DNA from: Aradus depressus
Lineage: Eukaryota; Arthropoda; Insecta; Hemiptera; Aradidae
DNA: 64,000 bases
Direction of reading: 5' to 3'
NCBI GenBank assembly: GCA_963662175.1
Contig: OY759220.1
Coordinates: forward strand, 45,976,136 to 46,040,135
This document shows positions 1 to 11,060 of the stretch, one piece after another (the stretch's first letter is position 1; each line of letters starts with the position of its first letter). Under the pieces are notes generated by a model. The model saw nothing but the letters and a program-made list of their open reading frames with translations, made no database searches and had not been told where the DNA came from. Position numbers and translations under genes: made by a program.

Positions 1-45
1 ATTTACTTTCCTTATTCCTCGTACAGCTGGGGAAGTAAAAATCTG
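1..45 (-). repeat. Family A repeat, hairpin end (cut by window edge)
   Basis: This is the head of a minus-oriented copy of the abundant family A repeat. It shows the head hairpin in degraded form, with a CTTTCC arm and a CTGGGGAAG arm. The rest of the copy lies outside the window. Confidence 0.55.
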
Positions 46-111
46 TAGGTAAAACTTGGACAATGTACTTCTTCAGCGCGGGCAAGTTGCTACTTAGGTA
101 TAGATTAGTTA

Positions 112-480
112 TGTAATCCATCAAAAATTGGATGCCGAAATTTCAACGGATTTCATTTTTTGCAACCGCCAGATTCCAAATAAACAAAAACTCTAATCAC
201 TGCCGATATAATGAATGTATCGACACGAAATTTGGTCTGTATGATCTGAACCCCATAAGAACAAAGCCTATCGATTTTCAGCTAAACCGGCTAAAGGAAC
301 GAAGGGATTAGGGGAGAATCTCAACCCAAAAACACTAATAACTGCCCTTGTAATAAATTTATCGAAGCAAAATTTAGTATGAGGATTTAGTAGCCACTAT
401 GTAAGTCAACTGTTTAATATTAGCGCAAACGGTCGACTGGTTTTGGAGGAGGGGCGAAAAGTTAATTGATTAATTCGTAT
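112..480 (+). repeat. Family A repeat copy
   Basis: This is a fairly complete body of family A. It has the head phrase GATGCCGAAATTTCAACGG, two 'aatgtatcga' sub-modules about 150 bp apart, the phrase CAAACGGTCGACTGG and the tail TTAATTGATTAATTCG. The terminal GGGGAAGT of the tail is missing. Confidence 0.75.
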
Positions 481-1308
481 ACATTATTAATGAGCTGAAC
501 AAACAATAAATAAATTAATAATTTTGATTATTTAAAACAGATAAACTGATTCTAAACACTTTAATCCATATCTCATCCCAAGGCCAATGCTTACAGATCC
601 CAATATTGTTAATTATGTACCATTGATGAGATATACTGTTTTTACCCTCGCACTGAGGGCATATCTACTGAGATTTACTGTTTTTTTCCCTCGTACTTCA
701 TTATCCACTAATAACCAATAATTTTTCATTTGACACACAATTGAATTATCCAGAAACCCCAAAGACCGCCAATTATTCTGCTGAAACCATGCCCTCCCTC
801 ACTTCCTGTAACTGTTCTTGTAATAACGGCAGGAGAATTACTTTTGTATTATTATTTTTGGCAGTAAATATAATTGAAAATAGAGTTTTTCCTATATTTC
901 AGAACTAATAACACTAAAATTATATAATTCTGTGTTGGGTGTGGAAAGAGTTAAGTTAACGGTTGACTTTTTAAATTCTGGAAAATGTTAATAAAAAATA
1001 TATAAAATTTTCAACGTTTGACATTTATTAAGTGTCCCAATCCACCGGCCTCAATATCATTAATATCTTGTTTTCCAAAACAATGGCCCTTCTAGTGGGA
1101 GGAATGTGCTGTTGCCATACCTACCCTGCTCTCTACGTCGTGTCATTCGAATATCGTTTTGCCTTTGTGTCTTTATTTAATTTAATTTGTTATTTGACTA
1201 ACTAAGGATTTAGATTAGTTCATTTAATATTTCGATGGTAATTTAACTTTAATAATCAGGTTTTATTACCTAGAGTAGGAGTTTTTTAACAAATCAGATC
1301 ATCCATCA
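481..1308. other. Unassigned AT-rich stretch
   Basis: I see no coding region, splice-like exon or recognisable repeat in this interval. Confidence 0.5.
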
Positions 1309-1362
1309 CGTCCATTTGAAGGACGATGTGCTCACAGTTTTTTACCTTCCACATAAAAAATC
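1309..1362 (-). mobile_element. SINE fragment (tRNA-derived family S1)
   Basis: A short middle segment of the S1 SINE can be read on the minus strand: 'gaaggacgatgtgctca' followed by a diverged 'taccttccacataaaa', matching the 'gaaggacggcgtgctca ... cctcccagataaaa' block of the better copies near 49.2 kb and 53.2 kb. Confidence 0.5.
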
Positions 1363-1960
1363 TATGTTTATATAGTATTGTTGGTTACAATATTGCTCCA
1401 ATAAGTCCAACTATTGATTTTTAGGAACATTTACCGATGTATATGTATAATATACATTTATTTATGTATTTAGTTTCTGACATAAATTATAAAGTTCCTG
1501 TAAATTTGAAAATTCAACATCGAATTACAGACTAATTACATTACTTTCTCTAAACTTCAAAAAGTTGGAGAAGTAAAAAAAATAATTTCGATTTACATAT
1601 TAAATAATTTATGGGCGGAGTGAGTGCGTGTTCCCGAAGTAACTAACCTTCTCATCCAGTTATGATCTCATTAAATCCCTCTCCTAACTACCTACGCAAT
1701 TTCGTTTCATTTTTATTACTATTAGCTAGATTTTATTACTATTACCAAGACCTATTAGTTGACCTTTAAATACATTCTGCTATTCATTATTGCTATTTTA
1801 AATAGTTTGACAATTGGCGGTGACCTTTATTTATTTATAGAATCATGATCTTTAAAAAAAAAAATAATAAAAATAGTATAACCTGTCAACTTTTGAACTT
1901 TATATTTACTGTTTAATGTAATACTTAGAAACACTAACCAGTCACCATGCATAACAATGG

Positions 1961-2199
1961 AAAGTAAAGAAAAAAGGTGTTTAAAAAAAAAATATTGTCT
2001 ATTTCTCAAATATAAATAATATGGGAGTACTTTGGGTATTGTTACCATCTCCAGCCACGACTCAACAAATACTAAGTTTTTAGTATTTGTTTAGTCGAGC
2101 TGAAGATGGTAACAATACCGAAAGTACTCCCATATTATAAATATATTTGTGAAATAGATAATATTTTTTAAAAAAACAAATGTTTTTTCTTTACTTTTC
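1961..2199. repeat. Long near-perfect palindrome (about 115-bp arms)
   Basis: The left arm (about 1961-2075) is repeated in reverse complement at about 2080-2199, with only GTTT between them. Matching landmarks are TATGGGAGTACTTT, GGTATTGTTACCATCT and CAAATACTAA. Short indels lie in the A/T runs. A minus-strand reading frame crosses the left arm but has no recognisable family, so I read it as chance. It could be a foldback-type MITE; no target duplication was established. Confidence 0.8.
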
Positions 2200-2266
2200 A
2201 TATAGTGTTTCACAATATCTCTGCAAGAAATGTTAATCATCATTATAAAAATGCTCTCTCTCTCAT

Positions 2267-2417
2267 GTCAGTTTCCAGTGACTCTACCCAGTAACGCGAC
2301 CTGGTCAGTTTCCAGTGACTCTACCCAGTAACGCGACCTGGTCAGTTTCCAGTGACTCTACCCAGTAACGCGACCTGGTCAGTTTCCAGTGACTCTACCC
2401 AGTAACGCGACCTGGTC
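2267..2417. repeat. Perfect tandem repeat, 37 bp x 4
   Basis: The unit begins GTCAGTTTCCAGTGACTC and ends GCGACCTG. It starts at 2267, 2304, 2341 and 2378, with the first bases of a fifth copy. By eye the four copies are identical. Confidence 0.95.
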
Positions 2418-3916
2418 CTTTAAATGAATGTCTCTCGATATGTAACTAGAAATATCCTGAAGGGCACATTAGTAAACGAAAACAGTTTTAAAAAGTACAT
2501 CTCGAAACCCATTTTTGTACATGTTGTCGTGATTTACACGAGAACGGTTGTTAGCCTTATCAAAAAATTGTTACTCAACAAAAATGTTGCGCCTATTAAA
2601 TTGTCGTCAAAATGTCCTCACATTTGGGACAGGACCAATATTTACAAAGTTATAGCGATTCAAATAAATTTCCGTAAGAAATTCAAAATAATATTCAATA
2701 GCGGAATTTAAAAATATGTTTTTATTATATATCACAAATTATTAAAATATTTGATAAGGCCATAACAAGACTTTCTTATACCAACCACGTTTTTACAAAT
2801 CACTTTCCCCTCCCATGTATTTTCTCTGAAATTCATTTTCCCTTCTTTTCAAACTGGGAGAGCTCACTTTACTGGGTATAAGAAAGTCTGTCACTCAGTA
2901 ACTCGCTGTACAATAAAATAGAACCAGATTACTTTCATACTCCCAGTAATGCAGGTTTAAAATGAATTTGGGAGTGGGGAGGGAGTGGTGTGTAAAAACA
3001 TGGTTGGTATGAATCCTTTTAAAACAATGTGCTACTCAATAGGTAGAAAACTATTATATCTCCCTCCTCTGTAGCTTTCTTCTGAAATATAAGTTGTATC
3101 AAATAGTCTATTTATCGGTTCACTATAAATATTATTATTCCAAATTCAATTTCTCATGCCCCCCCCCCCCCCCCCTCCCCTAAAATAGTTTCTAAACTCA
3201 TAGTAAATAGTCAAGAGTACTGTATTTTTGAACAATCCTTGTCAAAATGTTTTAACTTTTAAAAAAAACATTCTGGCACCCCAAATCACTAAATGTCCCC
3301 CCCAACAAATTTAAATACGCCAAGTAGCCTATCGACTGTCTCGGATCACCTTGAACATTGCCCCATGATGTAGCACACAGCAGACACAAACTGACAAATG
3401 TTTATCTATATAGAGATGTCCTTATTTGTTGCTTAAAGCTCAACTTAGTTGAACTGCCCTTGAGTCCTATTTCCATCCTATAAGCTGGCCTTGTTTGCTC
3501 TTCCATGATGTACAAGTTGCACGACTCCGATCAAAGTTAAGCTGCATCTAGCGCTAATGAAGGCTGTGGCTTCCGCCTATATGTTTGGATTATTTTCCCT
3601 TTCGATTCCATTTTTGGATTTGGATTCCCAATCACATAATAAGCCTTACTTTGGAATGATGAGGTGTAGAAATTGACACGTCCAACACCTATCAGCATTC
3701 TTGTGTCATTATCATACGCCTCAATCAATCATTGTTATTTTCTCTTCTCTATCAATTTCACAATCAAATCAAATTACTTTCGATGATTCTGTTCCAATTT
3801 TACTTCACCAGCCGTACTTATTTCAATAACTTCTAGGTTGTAAAATACGGATGTATTGTGAAAACTATTAATTAATGAAACAACTGGAAATAAATAAAGC
3901 CACAAAAAAAGGTATG
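2418..3916. other. Unassigned stretch with poly-C tract
   Basis: This is AT-rich non-coding DNA. A C-tract of about 20 nt lies near 3160. Phrases such as 'agaaagtc...gtaaaaacatggttggtat' recur elsewhere in the window (for example near 32.1 kb and 53.0 kb), so old interspersed repeats are present. Open frames here are short and unsupported. Confidence 0.45.
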
Positions 3917-4185
3917 TCAGTCACCGGCTATGTACTTCCCCATCACGAATTAATCAACCAAGTTTTCGCTCTCCCTCCAAAACTGATTGACCGTTTGGAC
4001 TAAATTTCGTGTCGATATATTAATTTCATCAACAGTTATTAAAGTTTGTGTATTAAGGCCCCCTCCTCCCTCTGACCCCCCTTCCCTTTTGTCAATTTGT
4101 CTGAAAATCAATAGGGGTTGTTTGTTGTTATGGGGTTCAGGATATTTCGTGTCGATACATTCATTCAATTGGGAGTTCTCTGTCA
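3917..4185 (-). repeat. Family A repeat copy
   Basis: This is a minus-oriented copy. It runs from the tail palindrome region (CACCGGCTATGTACTTCCCC) through TTTTCGCTCTCCCTCC, a pyrimidine-rich core and GTTATGGGGTTCAG to 'cgtgtcgatacattcatt'. The two small overlapping reading frames on opposite strands are products of the repeat and not genes. Confidence 0.8.
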
Positions 4186-4315
4186 TTTCATTATTCAAAA
4201 TTTTGTAAAAAAAAAACTTTTACGTGTATTTTCATGAAATTTCCTAAAATTTTCGATTTGTTTTTTGATAAGTTTTCTGAATGACAATAACTTGAAAAAA
4301 AACTCTTCGATTATT

Positions 4316-4726
4316 AATAAAAAGAAAATTAACACCTTCCTTACAAAATAGGTTGGGGACCAATAATGGCCCCGTACCCATACCTAGTTTGTACGGAGTG
4401 TTATAATCGCTTGCAGTGCAATATTAATAGTGGAACAATTAATTTATGGAATTGTATTTATTAATGTGATATTTAGGTGCAATGTTTCCTTCATAATTCT
4501 TACTTTATTTTATTTTAGTTTTTTAAAAATGTTTTATTGATATTCATACTAATTTTGGTAGCAACTAATCGATCGTTGTTAGATTCAATTAAGAGCAGTT
4601 TTGATTCTGAACTATTGTTTACAGTTTATATGTAGCTCTGATGATGAACGCTTCTGCGTTCGAAATGCATTAGTTAATAAAGACTATTTTGTAAGGAAGG
4701 TGTTAATATTCTTTTTATTGGTTATC
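4316..4726. repeat. Inverted repeat with LINE/Penelope-like terminal motif
   Basis: Segment 4316-4351 ('taacaccttccttacaaaat') reappears inverted at 4687-4726. Just before the right arm stands a TGATGATGAACG ... GCGTTCGAAATG ... AATAAAG block, a kind of 3' end common in arthropod LINE or Penelope-like elements. Class assignment is an inference. Confidence 0.5.
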
Positions 4727-4834
4727 CTTACATTGAGGTCCGATTGTTTATGTCTTGGATTATTCTTTAAAATATCTTTGTCTCAAAATTATATTTTTGG
4801 TGCTTATTTTAAATCGCGAAAAGCTTTGTTTCGT

Positions 4835-5070
4835 CTATCCAGAACCCCATAACGTCACGTCTTTATTTTCAGCCAAGTCGTCCAAAATTTAAGTGGGGGC
4901 TCAACTCAAAAAGTCGACAAACTGCCGGCTTACTGAAACTATCGGCACGAAATGTGTGAATGCAAAACCGTTGGGGGTGGGGATTTGATTTTCAGTCTAA
5001 TCGTTAAATTGGGTTCAGAGGGAAAGCGAAAAGTTAATTCATCTACTCTCGCAGGGGAAGCACATTAGCA
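4835..5070 (+). repeat. Family A repeat copy (diverged)
   Basis: Diverged copy with CCAGAACCCCATAA, TTTTCAGCCAAGTCG, GGGGGCTCAACTCAAAAA, GCGAAAAGTTAATT and the terminal AGGGGAAGCACAT. Confidence 0.65.
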
Positions 5071-5974
5071 GTGTTTCCTGGACAATATTCAGTTTGTCCC
5101 GCATATTTTTCCCTATTCAGTTTGTCCCGCATATCGTTTTAATTTCCCTATCTAGCCCGCACCTATGAAAGTTCGCCCCTGCCTTATGTGTGAGCGATGA
5201 GTTTCAGGTTCTGTGATAACTTCTTTACAACCGTTGCCCATCCTCCCTACTTTCTCCATGACTTGCTCTTCCTGAGAGGCCATCATTTCGTTTTTCCCCC
5301 CATCAGGTGTGACAATTTAACGTTTTTTTTTTGTTTTTTTTTCTGAACGATTAAAAGTTACTAGATAAGTTTTTTTTATTGCTACTAAAAACTTGTGCAA
5401 TTAAACGTACTATGTTGGGAACAGTTAGAATTAATGGGAGCCAATCTTGTAAAATTGTAAACAATTCTATTTTTTTTATATTATATATTATTAAGAAAAT
5501 TTGTTCAATTTCTTAGAAAAACACTGAACTGAAGAGAACGATAAGTATAATTTATCGTTTTATCTTTGGAGAATTCTCAAGGAGGTGAAGTAAATAGTAA
5601 GAGATCTATCGCCATAGATAAAGAGAAAATGATGTTAATCGTTTGTATTTAGATTTTAGATAAAAGCAAAACCTCCAAGAAAATAAGAAACATTTCTCAC
5701 ATATTTCTTATTTTCCTGGAGGGCGTTTTTTCAGCAAATTTTCTGAATGAAATCTAGTCGACGTCTATAGTTTCTCAGTTCAATTTTGAATGCATGATAG
5801 TGATATGTATAAATTTGAAAAAGTCCTGACATCGAAGGCTTCTACGTATGTATGATGATGAAATGCCCCAGTGGTCCAGTTGACAGAGAGGGACACATGC
5901 AGGCATACTACTCCAGTATCGAATAAAAAGTTCGATACCTACTCGTTATAATTAATTTTATACCATGTCTAATA
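5071..5974. other. Unassigned stretch
   Basis: No gene was recognised. It contains T-rich runs. Near 5867-5945 a weak tRNA-like block occurs (GTGGTCCAGTTGACAG, then AAAGTTCGATACC), which may be a worn SINE head. Confidence 0.4.
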
Positions 5975-6469
5975 TCTTATATATATAAATCTCGTGTCAC
6001 AGTGTTTGTCCGGGATAAACTCCGGAACTATATAACCTATTTTAATGAAATTTGGCTTACTGTGTGTAATTTGGTCCAACTTAAAAGATAGAATAGTTTT
6101 TATCTCGATTTCTCGGCTTCTAACAGATGACGGTGTAATTTAATTTAACGACAACACTTCAACATCTTTTGCTATCTAGGTTGTGTAAACAACCAGTAGA
6201 TGGCACCGTGTTTAGATTTCTTGACGCTACAATCTATTCCACATCATATGTGTTTATGTTTACGACATGTGTTTTTAATCCTTGGTATATCCGTTTTTAT
6301 AATTGTGCTGTGTATTATTATTTTTAATAATTCTAACATTATTTAAAATTCTAAAACGCGTAAAAACACACGCGGTCCGTTTTAGTGATACACGGCTATG
6401 GTTGACCGGGCTAGACATGCCACTGGATGACGGGCTGATAATGATCCGAAGTTTCTCCAAATCTATTTT

Positions 6470-6742
6470 ATGGGTAGTTGTGAAGAACGCGTGACAACTC
6501 GGTGCCAGTATAATTTCATCGAACAAGCAGAAGAGAGAGCAATTGTGTTATTGTTGGAAGATATTTTGGAAAATCATAATCAAATTATTCAATTGTTTAA
6601 AAGAGTGTTACCACAATTAAGAAATGACAACTGTCAAATCGTTATCAAAGCCGACAACGGTTGTATATATGACAAAGAGGCAATTATTTTGACGACATGT
6701 TATCCATCCCGGATGCCACGGACGCCTCTAACACATACTTAA
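6470..6742 (+). pseudogene. Helitron Rep/helicase protein, N-terminal remnant
   Basis: This 90-codon frame contains the stretch NQIIQLFKRVLPQLRNDNC followed by QIVIKADN. It matches the pattern that precedes the Helitron-like N domain in Rep/helicase proteins (a conserved LFK...L, then V-I-x-A-D). Full Helitron proteins exceed 1,000 residues, so only a small part remains. The frame ends at a stop soon after this motif, and the next coding-like sequence is already the C-terminus of the helicase. Family recognition is from memory and was not confirmed by a search. Confidence 0.7.
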
Positions 6743-6749
6743 ATTTCAT

Positions 6750-6832
6750 GTGTGGGGAAACCATCAAATCTATTTGTGTTAGCAAAAGACGGGCTAACTA
6801 ACAATATTGTACACCAACTGGCACTTAAATAG
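6750..6832 (+). pseudogene. Helitron helicase C-terminal tail
   Basis: One frame reads VGKPSNLFVLAKDGLTN then NIVHQLALK and a stop. Helitron Pif1-type helicases usually end with a 'P-x-N-L-x-V-L-A-x-D-G-x-T-x-N-I-V-Y' tail, which this matches closely. It lies just downstream of the N-terminal remnant, so the internal deletion junction falls near 6740. Confidence 0.7.
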
Positions 6833-7157
6833 ATTAAAATATTTGGAAATAACGCTTTCTACCTCCTTTAGAAAATTGGATTATTGTATTGTATTAATTC
6901 AGTATTTAATAAAATGTAAATCTAACAATTCTATGTTGGTTTGTGCTTAATTTTAATTCTCCGAAACACTTTACCAATCACTTTTAAATTTTGGTGTAAC
7001 GGTCCATTCTCATTCCCATAGGTTTTAAGATCGGCTAAGACGTTTTTATCATTATTAGTTAATTTTAATTTGACTGTATTAAAAAGTTTGAAGTTAACTG
7101 TTTTAGCTGTAATTCAAAGTTAAAAGAGCCACAGCAACGCGTGGCCGGGACAGCTAG

Positions 7158-7961
7158 TATATATATATATACTTATATAATAATAATAAAAAACACAATA
7201 CAATTTGAAAGATATAGGTAAATGAGATATTGTAGTGGGCATAAGAAACAAATAAATCAAATCGAATAAGATAAAATTATATTATTAAAAACATACTGAA
7301 TGTAGTAAAAAACCTTATAAAATAAACATACAATTTATTTTTACTAAGGATATAAAAACTACTGGAGACTATTCGTATTCCGACAATATTTCACTATTTT
7401 AAAACACTTTTTGCAAATCGCTGAGATCGAAACGTTCTAAGTATAACAAATCCACACTTTCGCCGTAGGACGCGGCATTATAATATGTAATTGACAAAAT
7501 GGAATGTAAAAATAAAATAATGAAATCGTAATAATGTTTACGGTTCTCTTCAAAATTAAACAAACGTATACCTTCATAAACGATAAACCATTCAATGTAA
7601 ATAAGGTAAGAAATGAGGACGCATCACACAGACTACGTGATCACATCACACATGAGGTTATCACCATCGATATATATCATTTGTCCGTGGACCGAAATTT
7701 GAGTTCAGTATTTTACTGCAACAAAAAATAAAAGAAAATTTTAAGAAATTAAACGGTGAACGATTTTGACGAATTGAAAAATTTATATAATTTTTTTTTA
7801 ATTGTTGAAATTTGAAATGAGTACTTTGAATCGATACAATTAATATCTATTCGATACCCACTTGGTATCGGATGAAAGTATCGATACTTTACTCGTATCG
7901 ATAGATCCCTATCTATACCCCACCCTCGTAGCCGAACTTTGCCCCCCTTTGCTCAAAATTT
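7158..7961. other. Unassigned AT-rich stretch
   Basis: A TA-dinucleotide run follows the Helitron. A 65-codon frame at 7534-7731 has no recognisable family and unremarkable composition. Around 7880-7930 the phrase 'tatcgataga' is repeated in variant form. No gene is supported. Confidence 0.45.
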
Positions 7962-8264
7962 TGGCTATGCCACTTTTTTTTTTTTATTTTTTACGTGTGT
8001 ACCGGCCCCTGAAGGAGGCTCAACGACACACGTCCGCCGCGTAGGGGGGAATAAGGGCACTTATTTAAAATTTTTTTTTTGCTGTTATGGCCGGTTGTAG
8101 GACCCCGCCAATCACCGGAGTGATCGGTTGGGTCCTCCAACCTACCTTTGCGGCGTTTCCCGAGAGAACTCGGGATCAGGCACCTATGCTCTTGGCTGCG
8201 TTGCGCCGAGGATGTCGCAGGTGGGCCGTGTTACCAGCACCCAACGGTCATCCCCGGAACCACG

Positions 8265-8804
8265 TTAGACTGCCTTCTTTACCTTCCGCCAGGAGGCGAC
8301 GAATCTTCCGAACTCCGGGTAGTCAGCCTCAGTCATCAGCTTCCTTGGGTTTAGTCCCAGGTACGATCCTGTCCGGCGTATCAACTCCACCCTAGGCCCG
8401 TCGTACAGCGGGCATTCGAGAACTACATGTTCTGCTGTCTCGACGCCACCACACGAGCAGTTCGGGCTGTCCTTCTTCTTGAAAAAGAAGAGCTTGGAGT
8501 TGAAATCCCCATGACCCGATAGTATCTGGGACGTCCAGTGGTCCGGCGTTACCCAAACCGACTCAAGTCTTGCCCGGACGTTTGGGAAGTAAGCCCAGGT
8601 CGTTCGGCCGTCTGATGATTGTGACCATCGCTGCTGCCATTTATCTACTATCCACTCTTGGACTATGTCCTTACAACGCTCCGGTCTGGACTGTCCGTGT
8701 AGTTCCTCCTCCAGGGCTAGTCGCAAAGGCTCGTCGGTGTCTGCTCTAAGGGGCAGATTACGTCTGCAGTGATACGAGGCGACGGCCCCATCCAAGACTG
8801 TCAA
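8265..8804 (-). pseudogene. LINE ORF2 C-terminal domain with CCHC motif
   Basis: This continues the reverse transcriptase frame after a one-base shift near 8790, and the two frames overlap by 47 bp. It holds the C-terminal part typical of R1/I-type proteins: a conserved HWTSQILSGHGDFN block and a zinc-knuckle-like C-x-C-x7-H-x4-C (C116, C118, H126, C131 of this frame). The equivalent region is found in copy 2 at 20862-21229, which supports it being real coding sequence and not a shadow. Confidence 0.88.
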
Positions 8805-10685
8805 TGGGTGGGGCTCCCGCCAGTACCTGCAGCGCTGCCGTAGAGACAGTCCGGTAGGCCTTCGTGACCCTTAACAGGGCTGTTCTCTGTGCCTGAACGA
8901 GGATAACTCGCTGCCGTTTCGTGGGGTGATGCCACCATCCTGCGGCCGCGTATCTCGCAACAGCCTCGAACACCCCGGTGTAGATAGCTCTACACGGGGA
9001 GTAGCCGAGGCCCCATGTTGCTCGGGCTAGGCAGCTCAAAGCGTTGAAAATGGCTATAGTCCTTTCTTTAATGGCAACAGCGTTGGGTGTCACGTTCAGA
9101 CCCGGCCCGATTCGCACTCCTAGGTACGTAACCGTTGCCGGGCACTCAACGCGCAGCCCATGGTATCTTATGACCAGAGGATGCCGGGCGTCAGTCCTCC
9201 CTCTCGCTAGCAAGGCCAACGTCTTGCCGGGCGAGAGGGCGAGTTTGTTGGCGCAGCACCAGCTGTCAATATGCCCAATGGCGGTCTCTGCGCGTTGGGT
9301 CAGAGCAGCGCGACTATCTGCGTGCACCGTGACCACGAGATCATCGACGTAGGCTATTGCCTTGAATCCTCGATTCTCTAGGTCACGGAGCAGCTCGTCA
9401 AAGAATATGCCCCACAGAGTAGGTCCGAGGACCGAGCCCTGGGGACAGCCTCTGGTGACCTCCGCAGTAGTGCTGGCATAGCGCTGGCTCATGGTTGCAG
9501 AGCGCTCGCGAAGGAAGCCGGAGATCAGCCCAAATAGATTCCTAGGTGGTCCCATCATCCGCAGTCGCGTGAGGACCGCAGGCCACCAGGCGCTGTCGAA
9601 GGCTGCTGCAATGTCGAAGAAGACACAGAGTGCATATTTGCCCCCGTCTTCCTCCACATCCGCCCTTAGCCTCCTCAAGGCGTCCTCAGTGGACCTACCC
9701 CTCAGGCAACCGTACTGCCGATGGGACACGTAGGCATGAACCTGGGCGCGAATTCTGTTGAGGATGAGAGTCTCTAGCACCTTACCGAGCACGGGAAGGA
9801 GGCTGATTGGTCTATAACTCGCTGCCAAAGCAGGGTCCCTGTCCCCAGGCTTGAGAAACGTGCAAACAATCGCCCGTTTCCATGCTCTCGGGAAGTGGCC
9901 CCGCCTCAAGCAGGCATTGTACAGGTGCATCAGATCTGGCCTGATGGCCGGGAGAGCTTTCTTGATCATGGCCGCGTCTATGAGATCACTCCCAGGGGCG
10001 CCGCCACTCTTCTGCTTCCCAACCGCCAAATCCAAATCGATCACATCCCAATCAGGTGCATCCTCCGTATCCGGCAGTGTACGAGATGCAAACCTGATGT
10101 CATGCTGGCTGGGTGTATCTTCCTCCGGGTTACCCGCCGGGAAGGCCTCCTTCAGGTACATCCTACCGGTCTCCTCCAGAGACAAGGCGTACAAACCGCC
10201 GTCTCTGATGGAGGCTACGGGGGCGACCGCTTTGAGCCTGCCGGTGGCAACCCGGTAGGGGAGCCCCCACGGGTTTTTGCTGCTCTCGTCCTCAATGAAC
10301 TTCCTCCAGCTTTCCTTTTTTGCGCTTTCGATCCGCTTACCATAAGCCTTGCTTAGTTGCCTGTACTCTTCCCTTCGCATCCACCTTAGGAGAGGGTCTC
10401 GGCACCGTTGGCTCCTTCTCCTGGCACGATGAACGGCCCTTTTGGCAAGGTTGAGGTCCTCGCTCCACCAGGGGACCTTCTTGGGCCGGTTGACTTTTCT
10501 CGGGATGGTTTCGTCGGCAGCTCGCAGCAAAATGCTGCTGAGTTTGCCAACCTCCTCTTCAATCTGGTCAACCGGGTCCAAGCCCCTGAAGCCCTCCCAT
10601 TCCTCGTCACAGGAGTAGGTGGTGACAGACGCCACGAAGGCGTCAGATATGGGCTTGCGAGTAGCAAAGCGGGGGTCCCTAGGCC
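8758..10685 (-). pseudogene. LINE reverse transcriptase (R1-like ORF2, partial)
   Basis: This codes for the reverse transcriptase that would copy the element at a nicked target site. The open frame reaches an apparent Met at 10704, but the first few residues come from flanking DNA beyond the target duplication. Numbering from there, landmarks are a VPWW linker motif at about residues 77-80, SYRPISLLP at about 296-304, FDIAAAFD at about 363-370 (first catalytic Asp), PQGSVLGP at about 421-428 and the catalytic YVDD at about 452-455, followed by the YLG motif. All the expected reverse transcriptase blocks are present in one frame of about 640 codons. The frame ends at a stop near 8758 because of one frameshift; the protein continues in another frame (8265-8804). 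Without an endonuclease domain the copy is inactive. Confidence 0.92.
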
Positions 10686-10739
10686 TGGCTATGCCCCTGG
10701 ACACATCTCTAACAACCTTCTTAATTCCTGTTCAATATC

Positions 10740-11060
10740 CTTTGTCCCCCCCCCCCCCCCTTCCCTTCGGGTCAATCTGATCCAAATCCCCATTAAGGAG
10801 TAACGTCTGTTCGTCCTCCATCTTGGAAACTATACTATACTAAACTTTGCACATTAATTGATCAACAAATATTTCAGTAGAAAGGAAATATTAAGAAAAT
10901 AACAAGTAGTCGGTGAATCGCCAGCGATATACTTCCCCAGAGCGAATTAATAAACAAGATGTCCGCTCTTCTAAACTTACTCAAGCACTTCTCAATCCTT
11001 ATTCTAAATTTCGTGTTGAAACATTCTCACCTGCCAAAATTTATGTTTCGTCATTCTGGA
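10740..11060 (-). repeat. Family A fragments
   Basis: A C-tract followed by TTCCCTTCGG (about 10747-10800) and a separate tail end with GTCGGTGAATCGCCAGCG and ATACTTCCCCAGAGCG (about 10907-10960) are both minus-oriented family A pieces. Confidence 0.6.

Larger units (their letters stand above)
5975..7157 (+). mobile_element. Helitron deletion derivative
   Basis: The left end is A|TC (A at 5974, TC from 5975) and the right end is CTAG|T (CTAG ends at 7157). Both are Helitron hallmarks with no target duplication. Eleven bases before the terminal CTAG is a hairpin with stem GCCAC/GTGGC and loop AGCAACGC. Inside are an N-terminal piece of the Rep-helicase protein (6470-6742) and its extreme C-terminus (6750-6832), so the Rep catalytic core and most of the Pif1-type helicase have been deleted. 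It moves, if at all, with enzyme from an autonomous relative. Confidence 0.87.
7974..10685 (-). mobile_element. R1-clade-like non-LTR retrotransposon, 5'-truncated
   Basis: This is a GC-rich island in AT-rich DNA. The 3' tail is a T-rich run (7974-7992 on the plus strand, so poly-A in the element). A 12-bp direct repeat, TGGCTATGCC plus AC or CC, flanks it at 7962-7973 and 10686-10697 (11 of 12 match), a target-site duplication. The endonuclease domain and first ORF are absent, so the copy is truncated in the linker before the reverse transcriptase. It is not in rDNA, unlike classical R1. Two shorter relatives lie at 20725-21229 and 22547-22745. Confidence 0.9.

Noticed and set aside
5867..5945. 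tRNA gene or SINE head
   Set aside because: Only a weak box A and a poor box B are present, with no second copy in the window to support a family.
9044..10803. Plus-strand frames of 80-150 codons over the R1-like element
   Set aside because: They are antisense shadows of the GC-rich reverse transcriptase frame and match no family.
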